From Bradyrhizobium sp. CCGB01 (lineage in GTDB: Bacteria; Pseudomonadota; Alphaproteobacteria; Rhizobiales; Xanthobacteraceae), in NCBI RefSeq assembly GCF_024199795.1, contig NZ_JANADK010000001.1, forward strand, positions 1,736,001 through 1,800,000: a stretch of 64,000 nt of DNA. Reading direction: 5' to 3'. This document shows, piece after piece, positions 22,908 through 32,134 of the stretch (position 1 is its first letter; each line of letters begins with the position of its first letter). Under the pieces are notes generated by a model that saw nothing but the letters and a program-made list of their open reading frames with translations, ran no database searches and was not told the origin of the DNA. The position numbers were made by a program, and so were the translations under genes.

Positions 22908-23028
22908 GGTGAGCGTGTCTATGCCTCATGCAGCTTGTCGCGGTCGTGAGGTGGGAATGCAGGGCATCAGCCCATCAGCCGGCCTGTCGACCCTGGCCGG
23001 ACTAGAAGCGTCCGCGGAAGGAGAAATT

Positions 23029-24690
23029 GTGACTTCGCTATCGGCTACCATCCAAGACGTCTTCAACCAGGCGGACTGTGCCAAGAACACCAACAAATCG
23101 CAGGCTGTGCGCAAGAAAGGCTGTACCAAGCAGCTGCAGCCGGGCGGAGCCGCCGGAGGATGCGCATTTGATGGCGCTAAGATTGCGCTGCAGCCGTTTA
23201 CTGATGTCGCTCATCTTGTTCATGGTCCGATCGCGTGCGAAGGCAACTCGTGGGATAATCGCGGCTCTGCCTCCTCAGGCTCCGATCTCTGGCGGCGGAG
23301 CTTCACGACTGATATGCAAGAGATTGATGTCCTATTCGGCGGCGAGAAGCGGCTGTACAAAGCCATAAAGGAAATCATCGCGAAGTACGACCCGGCGGCG
23401 ATTTTTGTCTACCAGACCTGCGTTCCAGCCATGATCGGCGACGATATCAATGCGGTTTGCAAGGTGGCCGCGACGAAGCTCGGCAAGCCCGTGATTCCTG
23501 TCAATTCGCCGGGCTTTCTTGGTTCGAAGAATCTCGGCAACAAGCTCGCCGGCGAAGCGCTGCTGGGATGCGTGATCGGTACGCAGGAGCCAGATTTCGT
23601 CACGCCCTACGATATCAATCTTATCGGCGAATACAATTTGTCCGGCGAGCTTTGGCAGATCAAGCCGCTGCTGGACGAACTCGGCATTCGCATCCTGTCC
23701 TGCATATCCGGCGATGGGAAGTATCGTGAGGTGGCCAGCTCGCACCGGGCTCGCGCCGCAATGATGGTGTGCTCCAAATCCATGATCAATGTTGCGAGCA
23801 AGATGAGGGAGCGCTACGGGATCCCGTTCTTCGAGGGCTCATTCTACGGGATTCAGGACTCAAGCGAATCGCTGCGCAAGATCGCGCACATGTTGATCGA
23901 GCGCGGCGCAGCGACCGAGTTGATGGAACGAACTGAGGCCGCAGTCACTCGCGAGGAAACAAAGGCCAGAGCTGCGATCGAGTGTTTCAAGCCACGCCTA
24001 GCTGGCAAGAAGGTGCTGCTCGTCACCGGCGGCGTGAAATCGTGGTCTGTCGTTGCGGCTTTGCAGGAGGTCGGGCTCGAGATCGTCGGTACTTCCGTAA
24101 AAAAATCAACCAGGGAGGACAAGGAGCGCATCCAGAAAATGATGGGCCATGATGCACACATGATTGAGGAGCTGGCGCCGCGTGAAATGTACAAGATGCT
24201 CAAAGAAGCAAAAGCCGACATCATGCTCTCGGGCGGAAAGTCACAGTTTGTCGCCCTGAAGGCTACGACACCATGGCTGGATATCAATCAGGAGCGCTGC
24301 TACGCCTATATGGGGTATGTCGGCATCGTGAAGCTGATCGAAGAGATCGATAAGGCGCTGCACAACCCGGTATGGGATCAGCTCCGTAATCCTGCGCCGT
24401 GGATTGATGACGACCTCACTTGGCATGCCAAGGCGCTTGCGCAGATGGATGTCCGGTCCGCGGAAGTTGCTCCGAAGCCGCTCCGCGTCGAAAAGGCCAG
24501 CCCCGTCAAGAGACCCTGCTCCTGCGAGGCCGTGGGTCGCCGCGTCATCAAAGACGCCGGTGCCGCCCACCGCTTGACAATTGTCGATGGAGCCGCGCCG
24601 CGCACAGGGGCCAGCGTCTGCCGCGCGAGTAAGGAAACCATCCAGGACGTTACCGCCCATTGCGCGTCCATGCCGCAGGCGGCGGAGTAG
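23029..24690 (+). CDS. nifE: FeMo-cofactor scaffold subunit NifE
   Basis: NifE with NifN forms the scaffold on which the NifB product matures into FeMo-cofactor. The protein has the cluster Cys residues in RKKGCTKQLQPGGAAGGC and in VYQTCVPAMIGDDI and a NifD-like core. I chose the GTG at 23029 (VTSLSATIQDVFN, 553 residues) because AAGGAG lies just before it and family members begin there. The frame stays open back to a GTG at 22909, directly after nifK, which would add 40 residues of low similarity. The C-terminal tail (about 90 residues beyond the core) is Cys- and Ala-rich. Confidence 0.95.
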   Translation: MTSLSATIQDVFNQADCAKNTNKSQAVRKKGCTKQLQPGGAAGGCAFDGAKIALQPFTDVAHLVHGPIACEGNSWDNRGSASSGSDLWRRSFTTDMQEIDVLFGGEKRLYKAIKEIIAKYDPAAIFVYQTCVPAMIGDDINAVCKVAATKLGKPVIPVNSPGFLGSKNLGNKLAGEALLGCVIGTQEPDFVTPYDINLIGEYNLSGELWQIKPLLDELGIRILSCISGDGKYREVASSHRARAAMMVCSKSMINVASKMRERYGIPFFEGSFYGIQDSSESLRKIAHMLIERGAATELMERTEAAVTREETKARAAIECFKPRLAGKKVLLVTGGVKSWSVVAALQEVGLEIVGTSVKKSTREDKERIQKMMGHDAHMIEELAPREMYKMLKEAKADIMLSGGKSQFVALKATTPWLDINQERCYAYMGYVGIVKLIEEIDKALHNPVWDQLRNPAPWIDDDLTWHAKALAQMDVRSAEVAPKPLRVEKASPVKRPCSCEAVGRRVIKDAGAAHRLTIVDGAAPRTGASVCRASKETIQDVTAHCASMPQAAE

Positions 24691-24714
24691 GGGCGGCAAA
24701 GCTGAGTCCAAGCC

Positions 24715-26061
24715 ATGGCTATCGTTACCAGTTCCAACAAGGCTTGTTCGATCAATCCGCTGAAGATGAGCCAGCCGATCGGTGGCTCCTTTGCCTTCCT
24801 GGGGCTTCGGGGTGCCATGCCACTCCTACACGGCTCTCAAGGCTGCACATCATTCGGCTTGACCCTGTTTGTCCGCCATTTCAAGGAGGCGGTGCCGCTG
24901 CAAACTACCGCAATGAGCGAGGTTGCGACCGTGCTCGGTGGATACGAGAATGTCGAGCAGGCTATTCTCAACATCTACAACCGCACCAACCCCGAAATTA
25001 TTGGCATCAATTCGACCGGTGTCACCGAGACCAAGGGCGACGACGTCGAAGCCTTCATTCGCCTCATTCGGCAGAAGCATCCGCAGCTTGAAAAACTTCC
25101 GCTCGTCTACGTATCGACGCCGGATTTCAAGGAGGCGTTTCAGGATGGTTGGGAAAAGACCGTGGCGCGAATGGTTGAGGTGCTTGTCGAACCTGTCGAC
25201 GCGGCCGCACCGCGCGATCCCTCGCGCATTAATGTCCTGCCTGGCTGCCATCTCACCCCCGGCGACCTTGACGAGCTACGGGCGATTGTTGAGGACTTCG
25301 GGCTAAGGCCGTCATTCCTCCCAGACATCGCCGGTTCGCTCGACGGTCACATCCCCGACGAGTTCACGTCGACCACGATCGGTGGGATCGGGGTCGACGA
25401 GATCGCGACCATGGGGCAGGCGGCTTGGACCATCGCAATCGGAGCCCAGATGAGGTGCGCAGCCGAGGCGATGCAGGCGAAGACGGGCGTGCCGTTCCGG
25501 CTGTTCGAGCGTGTCTGTGGCCTCGTCCCCAACGATGTATTCATCGCTTTTGTGAGCGAAATCAGCGGCAGGCCCGTGCCCGCGAAATATCGCCGGCAGC
25601 GTGGCCAACTCGCGGACGCCATGCTGGATGCGCATTTCCATATCGGCGGTCGAAAGCTCGCCATCGGGGCGGAGCCCGACCTCTTATTCGACGTCTCCAG
25701 CATGCTCTACGAGATGGGCGTGCAGGTGACGGCCGCGGTGACGACAACAGCGTCTTCTGTGCTCGAACGCGTGGCGATCGGAGAAGTCGTCATCGGCGAT
25801 CTGGAAGATCTGGAGGACCTTGCCAAGGCGCGGGACTGCGATCTCTTGATCTCCCATTCGCACGGTCGCCAGGCGGCGGCGCGGTTGAACATTCCGTTCT
25901 TCCGAGCCGGCTTTCCGATGTTCGATCGCCTTGGCGCAGCTTACCAGATGACGGTCGGCTATCGCGGCACGCGCGAGCTGATCTTTGCACTCGCCAATCT
26001 CATCGTTGCCGATCGCGAGGACAACCGCCAGCCGACGCCGGACACCTGGCGCACCACTTAG
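24715..26061 (+). CDS. nifN: FeMo-cofactor scaffold subunit NifN
   Basis: A 448-residue NifK-like protein pairing with NifE. The start NKACSINPLKMSQPIGGSFA and HGSQGCTSFGLTLFVRHFKE are characteristic; the Cys pattern is reduced relative to NifK, as usual in NifN. It follows nifE by 24 bp and precedes nifX by 56 bp. Complete at both ends. Confidence 0.95.
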   Translation: MAIVTSSNKACSINPLKMSQPIGGSFAFLGLRGAMPLLHGSQGCTSFGLTLFVRHFKEAVPLQTTAMSEVATVLGGYENVEQAILNIYNRTNPEIIGINSTGVTETKGDDVEAFIRLIRQKHPQLEKLPLVYVSTPDFKEAFQDGWEKTVARMVEVLVEPVDAAAPRDPSRINVLPGCHLTPGDLDELRAIVEDFGLRPSFLPDIAGSLDGHIPDEFTSTTIGGIGVDEIATMGQAAWTIAIGAQMRCAAEAMQAKTGVPFRLFERVCGLVPNDVFIAFVSEISGRPVPAKYRRQRGQLADAMLDAHFHIGGRKLAIGAEPDLLFDVSSMLYEMGVQVTAAVTTTASSVLERVAIGEVVIGDLEDLEDLAKARDCDLLISHSHGRQAAARLNIPFFRAGFPMFDRLGAAYQMTVGYRGTRELIFALANLIVADREDNRQPTPDTWRTT

Positions 26062-26117
26062 AACGGCCCGCATGTCGTTCTGCCGCGGCTGGATTGACGG
26101 AAGAGAGGAATACGCCG

Positions 26118-26513
26118 ATGAAAGTCGCATTCGCCACCCAGGATCTGAAGCACGTCGATGCCCATTTTGGTTGGGCCAAAAACATCGCCATCTATGATGT
26201 CAGACCCGAGGGCCACCGCTTGGTCGAGGTTATTCAGTTCGATGGTGAACTCAACGAAGATGGCAATGAGGACAAGCTGGCGCCGAAGGTCAAAGCCATC
26301 AAAGACTGCGCCATCCTCTACGTTGCTGCTATCGGCGGCTCCGGCGCCGCTCGCGTCGTCGCAAGTAATATCCATCCGATCAAGGTGAGCCAGCCTGAAG
26401 CGATCGACGATCTTTGCATCAAGCTTGAAGGTGTATTGAAAGGCTCGCCGCCACCTTGGTTGCGCAAAGTGCTCGCTACGGAAGGGGATCGCTCGTTTGA
26501 TTTCGAGGACTGA
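26118..26513 (+). CDS. nifX: FeMo-cofactor carrier NifX
   Basis: A 131-residue protein starting [18 protein letters not shown] with the dinitrogenase iron-molybdenum cofactor-binding fold. NifX binds the NifB product and a FeMo-co precursor and passes them to NifEN. The same fold forms the C-terminal domain of NifB at 33222-34778. The start is chosen where the family begins and a GAGAGGAA ribosome site is present. Confidence 0.94.
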   Translation: MKVAFATQDLKHVDAHFGWAKNIAIYDVRPEGHRLVEVIQFDGELNEDGNEDKLAPKVKAIKDCAILYVAAIGGSGAARVVASNIHPIKVSQPEAIDDLCIKLEGVLKGSPPPWLRKVLATEGDRSFDFED

Positions 26514-26524
26514 GGAAGATAATC

Positions 26525-26995
26525 ATGACTGAAGCGGCTGAATTGATCCAACCCGGCTCTGAGGCGGAGGCGCCCTTTGTGAAGGAGCTCGTCAAGATCT
26601 GGCGCGCCCAGGACGGGCATGGCGCTTGGGAAGGCAAGAAGGATCTCGAGCTGCTTGAGCCCTATGTTCTCGACCGGGAGAAGCGCCGTGCCTTACCCAT
26701 CGTCGGCGATCCCGATCCGGACACGATCTGGCGGCTGGAATTGTTCTTCAACGCCGTTGCAGTGTCTATTGAGAAGGGTACCGGCGTCATGATCTCGCCG
26801 ATGCTGAAAATGCACCATGAGGGCTTTGGCCGCATAGTGTTAATCGGTGGACGGCTCATTGTCGTAAACAAGCAACTGCGCGATGTGCATCGTTTCGGCT
26901 TTGACACTCTCTCAAAGCTGATCAAGGACGGTGACACATATGTCGACAGCGGAATCGAGATGATCCGCAGTTTTCCGGAAGTCGCGAATTACTGA
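26525..26995 (+). CDS. NifX-associated nitrogen fixation protein (DUF269)
   Basis: A 156-residue soluble protein ([20 protein letters not shown]). Its gene follows nifX in most diazotrophs; the family is DUF269 and its biochemical role is not settled. Recognisable by [19 protein letters not shown] and by [20 protein letters not shown]. It lies 11 bp after nifX and 8 bp before the next gene. Confidence 0.92.
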   Translation: MTEAAELIQPGSEAEAPFVKELVKIWRAQDGHGAWEGKKDLELLEPYVLDREKRRALPIVGDPDPDTIWRLELFFNAVAVSIEKGTGVMISPMLKMHHEGFGRIVLIGGRLIVVNKQLRDVHRFGFDTLSKLIKDGDTYVDSGIEMIRSFPEVANY

Positions 26996-27003
26996 GGTGA
27001 CGA

Positions 27004-27213
27004 ATGAGCGATCTTGAGGCACTGAAGGCCGAGATCAAGAAGCTGTCGGCCAAAGCCACTCAGGCAAAGATGGATCTCCACGACTTCGCCGAGGAATTGC
27101 CGGTCAACTGGACCTCGATCCTAAGTGTTGCCCAAAAGGTCCACGACGCCTTCGACGAGCTCGAGCGTAAGCGCGAGGATCTTAAGGCGCGGGAAAAAGC
27201 ATACGGATCGTGA
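27004..27213 (+). CDS. Small nif-associated helical protein (DUF683, CCE_0567 family)
   Basis: A 69-residue protein, almost entirely charged helices (KKLSAKATQAKMDLHDFAEELP, then a coiled-coil-like C-terminus). Family members sit between the DUF269 gene and fdxB in nif clusters and have been described as metal-binding. Its stop codon is 2 bp from the fdxB ATG, so coupling of translation is likely. Confidence 0.88.
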   Translation: MSDLEALKAEIKKLSAKATQAKMDLHDFAEELPVNWTSILSVAQKVHDAFDELERKREDLKAREKAYGS

Positions 27214-27215
27214 CC

Positions 27216-27506
27216 ATGTCATTTGCAACGCGCGACGGCCGCGTCTGGAATCCGAAGTATCTGGTTTCCATCGATCCAAAGAAGTGCATCGGCTGCGGCC
27301 GGTGTTACAAGGTGTGTGGCCGCGAGGTCATGATGCTGAAGGGCATGAACGAGAACGGCGAGATGATTGATCTCGAAGACGATGATGACGAGGTCGAGAA
27401 GAAGGTCATGGTGCTAAACGATAACGGAGCGTGCATCGGCTGCGGCGCCTGCGCCCGGGTGTGTCCGACCAACTGCCAGACCCACACTTCAGCTGCTTCA
27501 GGCTAA
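27216..27506 (+). CDS. fdxB: Nif-specific ferredoxin III, FdxB
   Basis: A 96-residue 2[4Fe-4S] ferredoxin. Motif one is CIGCGRCYKVC near residues 24-34 and motif two is CIGCGACARVCPTNC near residues 72-86. An acidic insert (EDDDDEVEKK) separates them, typical of the FdxB family. It ends the nifHDKENX transcription unit. The role in fixation is auxiliary in species tested. Confidence 0.92.
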   Translation: MSFATRDGRVWNPKYLVSIDPKKCIGCGRCYKVCGREVMMLKGMNENGEMIDLEDDDDEVEKKVMVLNDNGACIGCGACARVCPTNCQTHTSAASG

Positions 27507-28545
27507 CCATCGCGAACAGAGAAGCGGTAAAGACCCTTGGATCTTCTGCAGCGGAGCAACCTGTTGACACCGGAGACACGGTCGCCTGATGCTGCTATGC
27601 GCGGCGCCGAACCCCGCTCCATCGCCGTCTTAACCTTCATGTAGCTTGCGGCGGGCGCGCTCGGCGCGCGCGTCAGCCCGCTATGTCGACGATCTGCTCG
27701 CGGGACGTATTCCGAGACCGCTGCGGCAGGCTCTGACCGACGCGCAGCGGTGCGCCCTTTCCGAAGCTGCGGACAAGCTCGATGAACTGCGCCACGAGAG
27801 CCTCAAAGACTGATCAGTCTTCAATTTCGGTCTCCGTACACGCCGGGTCGGCATACAAAAAAGTTAGATTGCAGAAACCTTCCAACGGTGGCTCGTTGCA
27901 TCTACGATCCGCTGCGATGGCTTGCCGATATGCGGCGCCGGCCGAGCCACCGTCGCGGAATCCGCGTTTGAGAGAACCGTGGACGCACGGGGCCGACGGA
28001 TCTCTCCTTATGGCGGACTATCACCGGGCCGCATCACGGCTGAAGGGCGCGCTGATAGATCCGAGGGCCTGATGACGTTTCGCAAGGCGCTGCCTCTGGC
28101 GATCGATTTTCCAACTGGCGAGTGTTGGTGGAGTGCGCGAAAGTTCGCAGGCCATGCGACTGGCGGCACGAAATGGCGCCGAAAATCTGGCGCCCACCGA
28201 TGGAATCGTCCAGTACCTGGCGTAACTGTTTCAATCTGGCGACTATACGGCGCTTCTACGCGTCGCGGCATGAGCTGCACCGCTCATGCTGGTGTGGTTG
28301 CGGCTTCGCAAGAAGCTGCATGAGTGCGGCCATCGGTGCGCCAGGAGTGCGGCACATTCCTGCTTGAGCGTCGGGAGATGGCGCTCTAGACGCGGGTACT
28401 TGATCTTGGCGCTTCTCACCGTCTTCCCCGCGCCTATCTGTGAAAATTCCCGATGACGCGGGGGATTCTGCACTTGGAGCGCTTGAAGCCAGCTCCACGC
28501 ATATATGACGCTGCGAGTTGCAGACAAAAGTCAACACTACTCCTG
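27507..28545. other. Gene-poor stretch with one possible small frame
   Basis: A frame from a TTG at 27646 to the TGA at 27811 would encode about 55 residues (YVDDLLAGRIPRPLRQ, ADKLDELRHESLKD) and looks helical, but has no known family and no clear ribosome site. The rest (27814-28545) holds only overlapping short frames. Confidence 0.35.
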
Positions 28546-28860
28546 CTACTCGATCCCCTCTTCACGTGCCTTCATCATCGCAGCAATGCGAAACCGCTCG
28601 TGGATGGCGACGGGATTGGCGAGCATATCAGCCTCGGTTTCCTTGAAGGCGGCAAGAACGATCTCTGCTTCCTCGCGCGTCAACGGGACGCGGCCGGCCG
28701 TGTGGGTCGCGTTAGGTACTGCGGACAGGATCGCTCGGCGGTAAGGATGATCCTTGACTTCCATGAGCTCATTAGCTTCGAGCTTGCCCCCGAGCAGGAT
28801 TGCCAGCCCTAGTACCTCGAGCTTGCGGCCGTCCTGGGTGGTCTTGACAAGCGTTGCCAT
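28546..28860 (-). CDS. Hypothetical protein inside the nif cluster (104 aa)
   Basis: I do not recognise a named family. The 104-residue protein starts MATLVKTTQDGRKLEVLGLA, has no Cys and no membrane segment, and its C-terminal half is helical (PLTREEAEIVLAAFKETEAD). A strong ribosome site (GGAGGC) precedes the ATG at 28860. It lies between fdxB and the next minus-strand gene, suggesting a nif-associated but uncharacterised role. Confidence 0.65.
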   Translation of the reverse strand: MATLVKTTQDGRKLEVLGLAILLGGKLEANELMEVKDHPYRRAILSAVPNATHTAGRVPLTREEAEIVLAAFKETEADMLANPVAIHERFRIAAMMKAREEGIE

Positions 28861-29134
28861 TTCTATTCTGCCTCCTGTGTAGCAACCCACATATTGCCCG
28901 GTCTTCCAAGTGCGACGCTTTGCCAAATCACGCGATCATCCGCCTCGAAGAGAGGTGTCCGTTCCGCGAACATCGACCACGTAGAAAGTTGCTCGGGGTC
29001 GTAGCACAATGGCGGATGGGTCTGCTGATGCTTTCGCAATTGTCTTCTTTAGATTGTCTGCCCCGCGGACAAGTCCCTCACCACCCCGCCAACGGCCTAG
29101 GAGGATGGAAGAAGCGATGCGATCGGGCGCGAAG

Positions 29135-29725
29135 TTAGACGGGACGATTCTCGTTGCGGTTCCTTACTGGCTGCATCTTGGCGAGCCCCTCCTCGTAGGA
29201 GAGTTCGGCATAAGAGGCATCGACGCTCTTGGCGGCATCGAGCAGATGATCGAGCTTGCCGGCAGTATCGAGTTTCTTGATGTCGTTCTTATCGACGCCC
29301 GTGAGATCCATCATCTCCTTCCACACCGTCGACTCGTCACATGGCAGCACGTGGAATGTGATGTCGCCGAACTTGATGCGATATTTCGCCAGCAGATCGA
29401 TGTTGTTGCAGAAAATGAAATAGGTGCCCTTCGGGCTTAAATCGCCGTCCAGTACTTTTACGACATCGGCAAGATATTCAAAAGAATGCAAGTAGCCAGC
29501 CAGTACCGGGATCGTGGTCTGCCCTTCGTCTGCGACCGTCAATACCTGTTCGATCGAATAGTCGGGCGGACGCTTCTCGTCTGCGAGCTGAGCTTGGAAC
29601 CTTAGCGCAATGTCGCCGCGGAAGCCGAAGCGGCCAGGCTTCGTTGTGTCACCCTTCAGCACCGCATTTAGCAACCGACCTTCCTTATTGAGTCGGCAAA
29701 AAACGGTGTTGTCGATCGACGTCAT
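29135..29725 (-). CDS. Hypothetical protein divergent from the iscN-like gene (196 aa)
   Basis: A 196-residue soluble protein (MTSIDNTVFCRLNKEGRLLN). I do not know its family. It has few Cys, a central strand-rich part (GTYFIFCNNIDLLAKYRIKFGD) and a helical C-terminus (AKSVDASYAELSYEEGLAKM). The ATG at 29725 has an excellent ribosome site (GAGGAGGA). A sigma-54-like element at 29785-29800 and the NifA site at 29911-29926, shared with the iscN-like gene, suggest expression during nitrogen fixation. Confidence 0.7.
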   Translation of the reverse strand: MTSIDNTVFCRLNKEGRLLNAVLKGDTTKPGRFGFRGDIALRFQAQLADEKRPPDYSIEQVLTVADEGQTTIPVLAGYLHSFEYLADVVKVLDGDLSPKGTYFIFCNNIDLLAKYRIKFGDITFHVLPCDESTVWKEMMDLTGVDKNDIKKLDTAGKLDHLLDAAKSVDASYAELSYEEGLAKMQPVRNRNENRPV

Positions 29726-29784
29726 GAAATCCTCCTCGTTTGATGTGGCGGGGCAAATGTCGCACGTAGTCTCGCGTGCCCTAT

Positions 29785-29800
29785 GCAAATTATTTGCCGT
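29785..29800 (-). promoter_or_regulatory. Sigma-54 promoter candidate for the 196-aa gene
   Basis: The minus strand reads CGGCAAATAATTTGCA: GG and GC are spaced by 10, the -12 half TTTGCA is good and the -24 half differs at two positions from TGGCAC. It lies 59 bp before the start at 29725. Confidence 0.55.
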
Positions 29801-29910
29801 CCTCACATATGCGGAAAAGGTCAGAGAAGTGCCGTCTTCGATGTGGGCAGACATGCGTAGTTGGCGGCGCGGTGATGTCGCGCCAGACTTTCCAAAAATT
29901 TAAAGCCTTG

Positions 29911-29926
29911 TGTCGCAATCCCGACA
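29911..29926. promoter_or_regulatory. NifA upstream activator site between divergent genes
   Basis: TGTCGCAATCCCGACA is an exact TGT-N10-ACA. It is about 78 bp upstream of the plus-strand promoter at 29989 and about 111 bp upstream of the minus-strand candidate at 29785. Confidence 0.8.
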
Positions 29927-29988
29927 CGCCTTACAAGGCAGTCACGCGACATTTAGCAGAAACCCAGCATTGTCAGCGGTGTAATCGC

Positions 29989-30004
29989 TGGCATGGGACT
30001 TGCC
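29989..30004 (+). promoter_or_regulatory. Sigma-54 promoter of the iscN-like/nifS operon
   Basis: TGGCATGGGACTTGCC fits TGGCAY-N5-TTGC with correct spacing, 38 bp before the ATG at 30043. Confidence 0.75.
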
Positions 30005-30042
30005 CAACTCATCCCGAACTGGCGCGGTAGTGAGGGATAACA

Positions 30043-30363
30043 ATGATCGAACTGACGAAGAGTGCGGAGAACGCGTTGAAGAGCGCGATCTCTACGGCGG
30101 CGAAGCCCATGACGGGCTTGCGGATAATGGTCGAAGCTGGCGGATGTTCCGGATTCAAATACACGATGGGACTTGCCGACGAGCCAAAGCCCGATGAGAC
30201 CGTGATTGAGCGAGGCGGCATCAAGCTGTTTGTCGACAACAACAGTCAGGAGCATCTTGCCGGAACGACGATCGACTTTGTGGTGGCGCTGGAAGGCTCC
30301 GGTTTCACGTTCAGCAATCCCAACGCAAAGTCGAGCTGCTCATGCGGCAAGTCCTTTAGCTAG
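30043..30363 (+). CDS. HesB/IscA-family iron-sulfur carrier (IscN-like)
   Basis: A 106-residue A-type Fe-S carrier. The three conserved Cys are in GGCSGFKY (one) and SSCSCGKSF at the C-terminus (two). It stands first in an operon with a NifU-like scaffold and nifS, so it probably assembles clusters for nitrogenase. A ribosome site (GAGGGA) precedes the ATG. In rhizobia the nif-linked member is often called iscN. Confidence 0.9.
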   Translation: MIELTKSAENALKSAISTAAKPMTGLRIMVEAGGCSGFKYTMGLADEPKPDETVIERGGIKLFVDNNSQEHLAGTTIDFVVALEGSGFTFSNPNAKSSCSCGKSFS

Positions 30364-30404
30364 TGCCACGTTCGGACCAAGTTAGCACAGAAAGACCTCG
30401 AACA

Positions 30405-30713
30405 ATGCTTGTCGAGACCGCACAAATGGGCCGGCCGGAGGTCGCAAGACCTGCCGAATTCGAGCAGATCGTACGCGCTGTGCTCGATGAAGTCCGGCCA
30501 AATCCGCAGCATGACGGCGGATGTTGTGAGTTTGTCGGAATCGATGGCAACAAGATCATGGTCACGCTCACGGGCGCCTGCGTTTTCTGCCAACTTGCGA
30601 GTGCTACTCTGGAAGGCATCCAGGCACGCCTCGTTGAACGGCTTGGCAAGTTCGTTCGTCTGGTCCCTCCCTGTCGCGGGACACATCAACGCCAAACACT
30701 AACGAAGGCGTAA
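30405..30713 (+). CDS. NifU C-terminal domain-like Fe-S scaffold
   Basis: About 102 residues corresponding to the C-terminal scaffold domain of NifU, with GACVFCQLASATLEGIQARL carrying the CxxC cluster site. The N-terminal IscU-like and central ferredoxin-like domains of full NifU are absent, as usual in Bradyrhizobium nif clusters. The ATG at 30405 is chosen; a GTG at 30363, directly at the end of the previous gene, would add 14 residues. The nifS start follows the stop by 1 bp. Confidence 0.85.
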   Translation: MLVETAQMGRPEVARPAEFEQIVRAVLDEVRPNPQHDGGCCEFVGIDGNKIMVTLTGACVFCQLASATLEGIQARLVERLGKFVRLVPPCRGTHQRQTLTKA

Positions 30714-30714
30714 G

Positions 30715-31860
30715 GTGCAAGCGATCTACCTTGACAATAACGCAACGACTCGAACGGATCCGTCCGTTGTCTCGGCGATGCTGCCGTTTTTCTCCGAACG
30801 ATTCGGCAACGCCTCGTCGGCGCATGCTGTAGGCAGCGAAGTCGCTGAAAGCATAAGACAGGCTCGCAGGAGCGTGCAGGCGCTGATCGGTGCAGCCTTT
30901 GATCACGAGGTCGTATTTACCTCGGGCGGTACCGAATCGGATAATACGGCGATTCTCTCAGCACTTGCCGTGCAGGAGCGACGCGACGAACTCGTCACCA
31001 CGACTGTCGAACATCCGGCGGTGCTATCGCTCGCAGACGAACTTGGCCGTCGCGGCAACAAATGTCATCTCGTTCCCGTCGACTGCTCTGGCCGAATCGA
31101 TATCGATGCTTATCGCCGTGCGCTGTCCCCGCGCACGGCAGTCGTCTCCATCATGTGGGCCAATAATGAGACCGGAACGATTTTCCCCGTGGAGGTCCTC
31201 GCCACAATGGCGCGGTCCATTGGCGCGCTCTTTCACACTGATGCGGTGCAGGCTGTGGGGCGAATGCCTATCGACGTGAAGACCACCGATATCGACATGC
31301 TGTCGCTTTCCGGCCATAAGCTGCATGGTCCAAAAGGGATTGGCGCGCTCTATGTGCGCAAGGACACTAAGTTCAGGCGGCTGATATTCGGCGGGCCGCA
31401 AGAGCGCCGCCGACGTTCCGGCACCGAGAACGTACCCGGTATCATCGGGTTGGGGAAGGCTGCAGAGCTTGCGGCCGTGGAACTCGGTGGGGACGGGCTG
31501 AAAATGGCCGCGTTGCGCGACCGGCTGGAGCAGGGCGTTCTTGAGTTTGGCAATTGCGTGGTGCTCGGCGACGACGAGTGTCGCCTGCCAAACACGTCGA
31601 ATATCGCCTTCGGGCACCTCGAAGGGGAAGCTATTGTCCATCATTTGAATCGCGCCGGCGTTGCCGCCTCCATCGGATCAGCCTGCGCGTCAGGTTCCAT
31701 GGAGCCGTCGCATGTGCTTCGAGCGATGAACGTACCCTCGAATTTGCTGCGCGGCGCGATCCGCTTCTCGTTGTCTCGCGAGACCACCTGCGAGGAGATC
31801 GATCATGTCCTTGTTATGCTGCGAAACATCATCACTAAACTGGATAGGGGCGTCACCTGA
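30715..31860 (+). CDS. nifS: Cysteine desulfurase NifS
   Basis: A 381-residue pyridoxal-phosphate enzyme that takes sulfur from cysteine for nitrogenase clusters. It begins from a GTG (MQAIYLDNNATTR). SLSGHKLHGPKGIGA contains the PLP Lys, preceded by HTDAVQ with the cofactor-binding residues. The active-site Cys lies in SIGSACASGSMEPSHVL. It is the third gene of the operon and begins 1 bp after the preceding stop. Confidence 0.95.
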   Translation: MQAIYLDNNATTRTDPSVVSAMLPFFSERFGNASSAHAVGSEVAESIRQARRSVQALIGAAFDHEVVFTSGGTESDNTAILSALAVQERRDELVTTTVEHPAVLSLADELGRRGNKCHLVPVDCSGRIDIDAYRRALSPRTAVVSIMWANNETGTIFPVEVLATMARSIGALFHTDAVQAVGRMPIDVKTTDIDMLSLSGHKLHGPKGIGALYVRKDTKFRRLIFGGPQERRRRSGTENVPGIIGLGKAAELAAVELGGDGLKMAALRDRLEQGVLEFGNCVVLGDDECRLPNTSNIAFGHLEGEAIVHHLNRAGVAASIGSACASGSMEPSHVLRAMNVPSNLLRGAIRFSLSRETTCEEIDHVLVMLRNIITKLDRGVT

Positions 31861-31909
31861 AAGGCCACAGCGTGCCGGATCCATCTCTCGATGCAATGAG
31901 GTCTTTCCG

Positions 31910-32134
31910 ATGAAAATTATCATACGTCGTTCACCTGAAGCTGGCCTCTCGATTTACGTCCCCAAAAAGGATCTCGAAGAATCGATCGTTGAATCCGAGC
32001 ATGAGGCACTGTGGGGCGGCTGGATCAGAATCGCCAATGGCTGGGTGCTCGACCTGCCGCGGATGGCGAGCGACACCACTTTGCCGATTACGATCAACGC
32101 CAGGAGGCGTGACGGCGACAGAGAAGAGACGTGA
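31910..32134 (+). CDS. nifT: NifT/FixU family protein
   Basis: A 74-residue protein with the typical start MKIIIRRSPEAGLSIYVPKK and the motif WGGWIRIANGWVLDLP. Function in nitrogenase maturation is unknown although the family is confined to diazotrophs. Its stop overlaps the start of the SIR2-like gene (GTGA at 32131). Confidence 0.9.
   Translation: MKIIIRRSPEAGLSIYVPKKDLEESIVESEHEALWGGWIRIANGWVLDLPRMASDTTLPITINARRRDGDREET

Noticed and set aside
22909..23028. Longer nifE start (GTG at 22909)
   Set aside because: The 40 extra residues do not resemble NifE, and AAGGAG stands before the GTG at 23029.
28955..28971. TGT-N11-ACA upstream of the 104-aa gene
   Set aside because: Spacer of 11 and no sigma-54 promoter found between it and the start at 28860.
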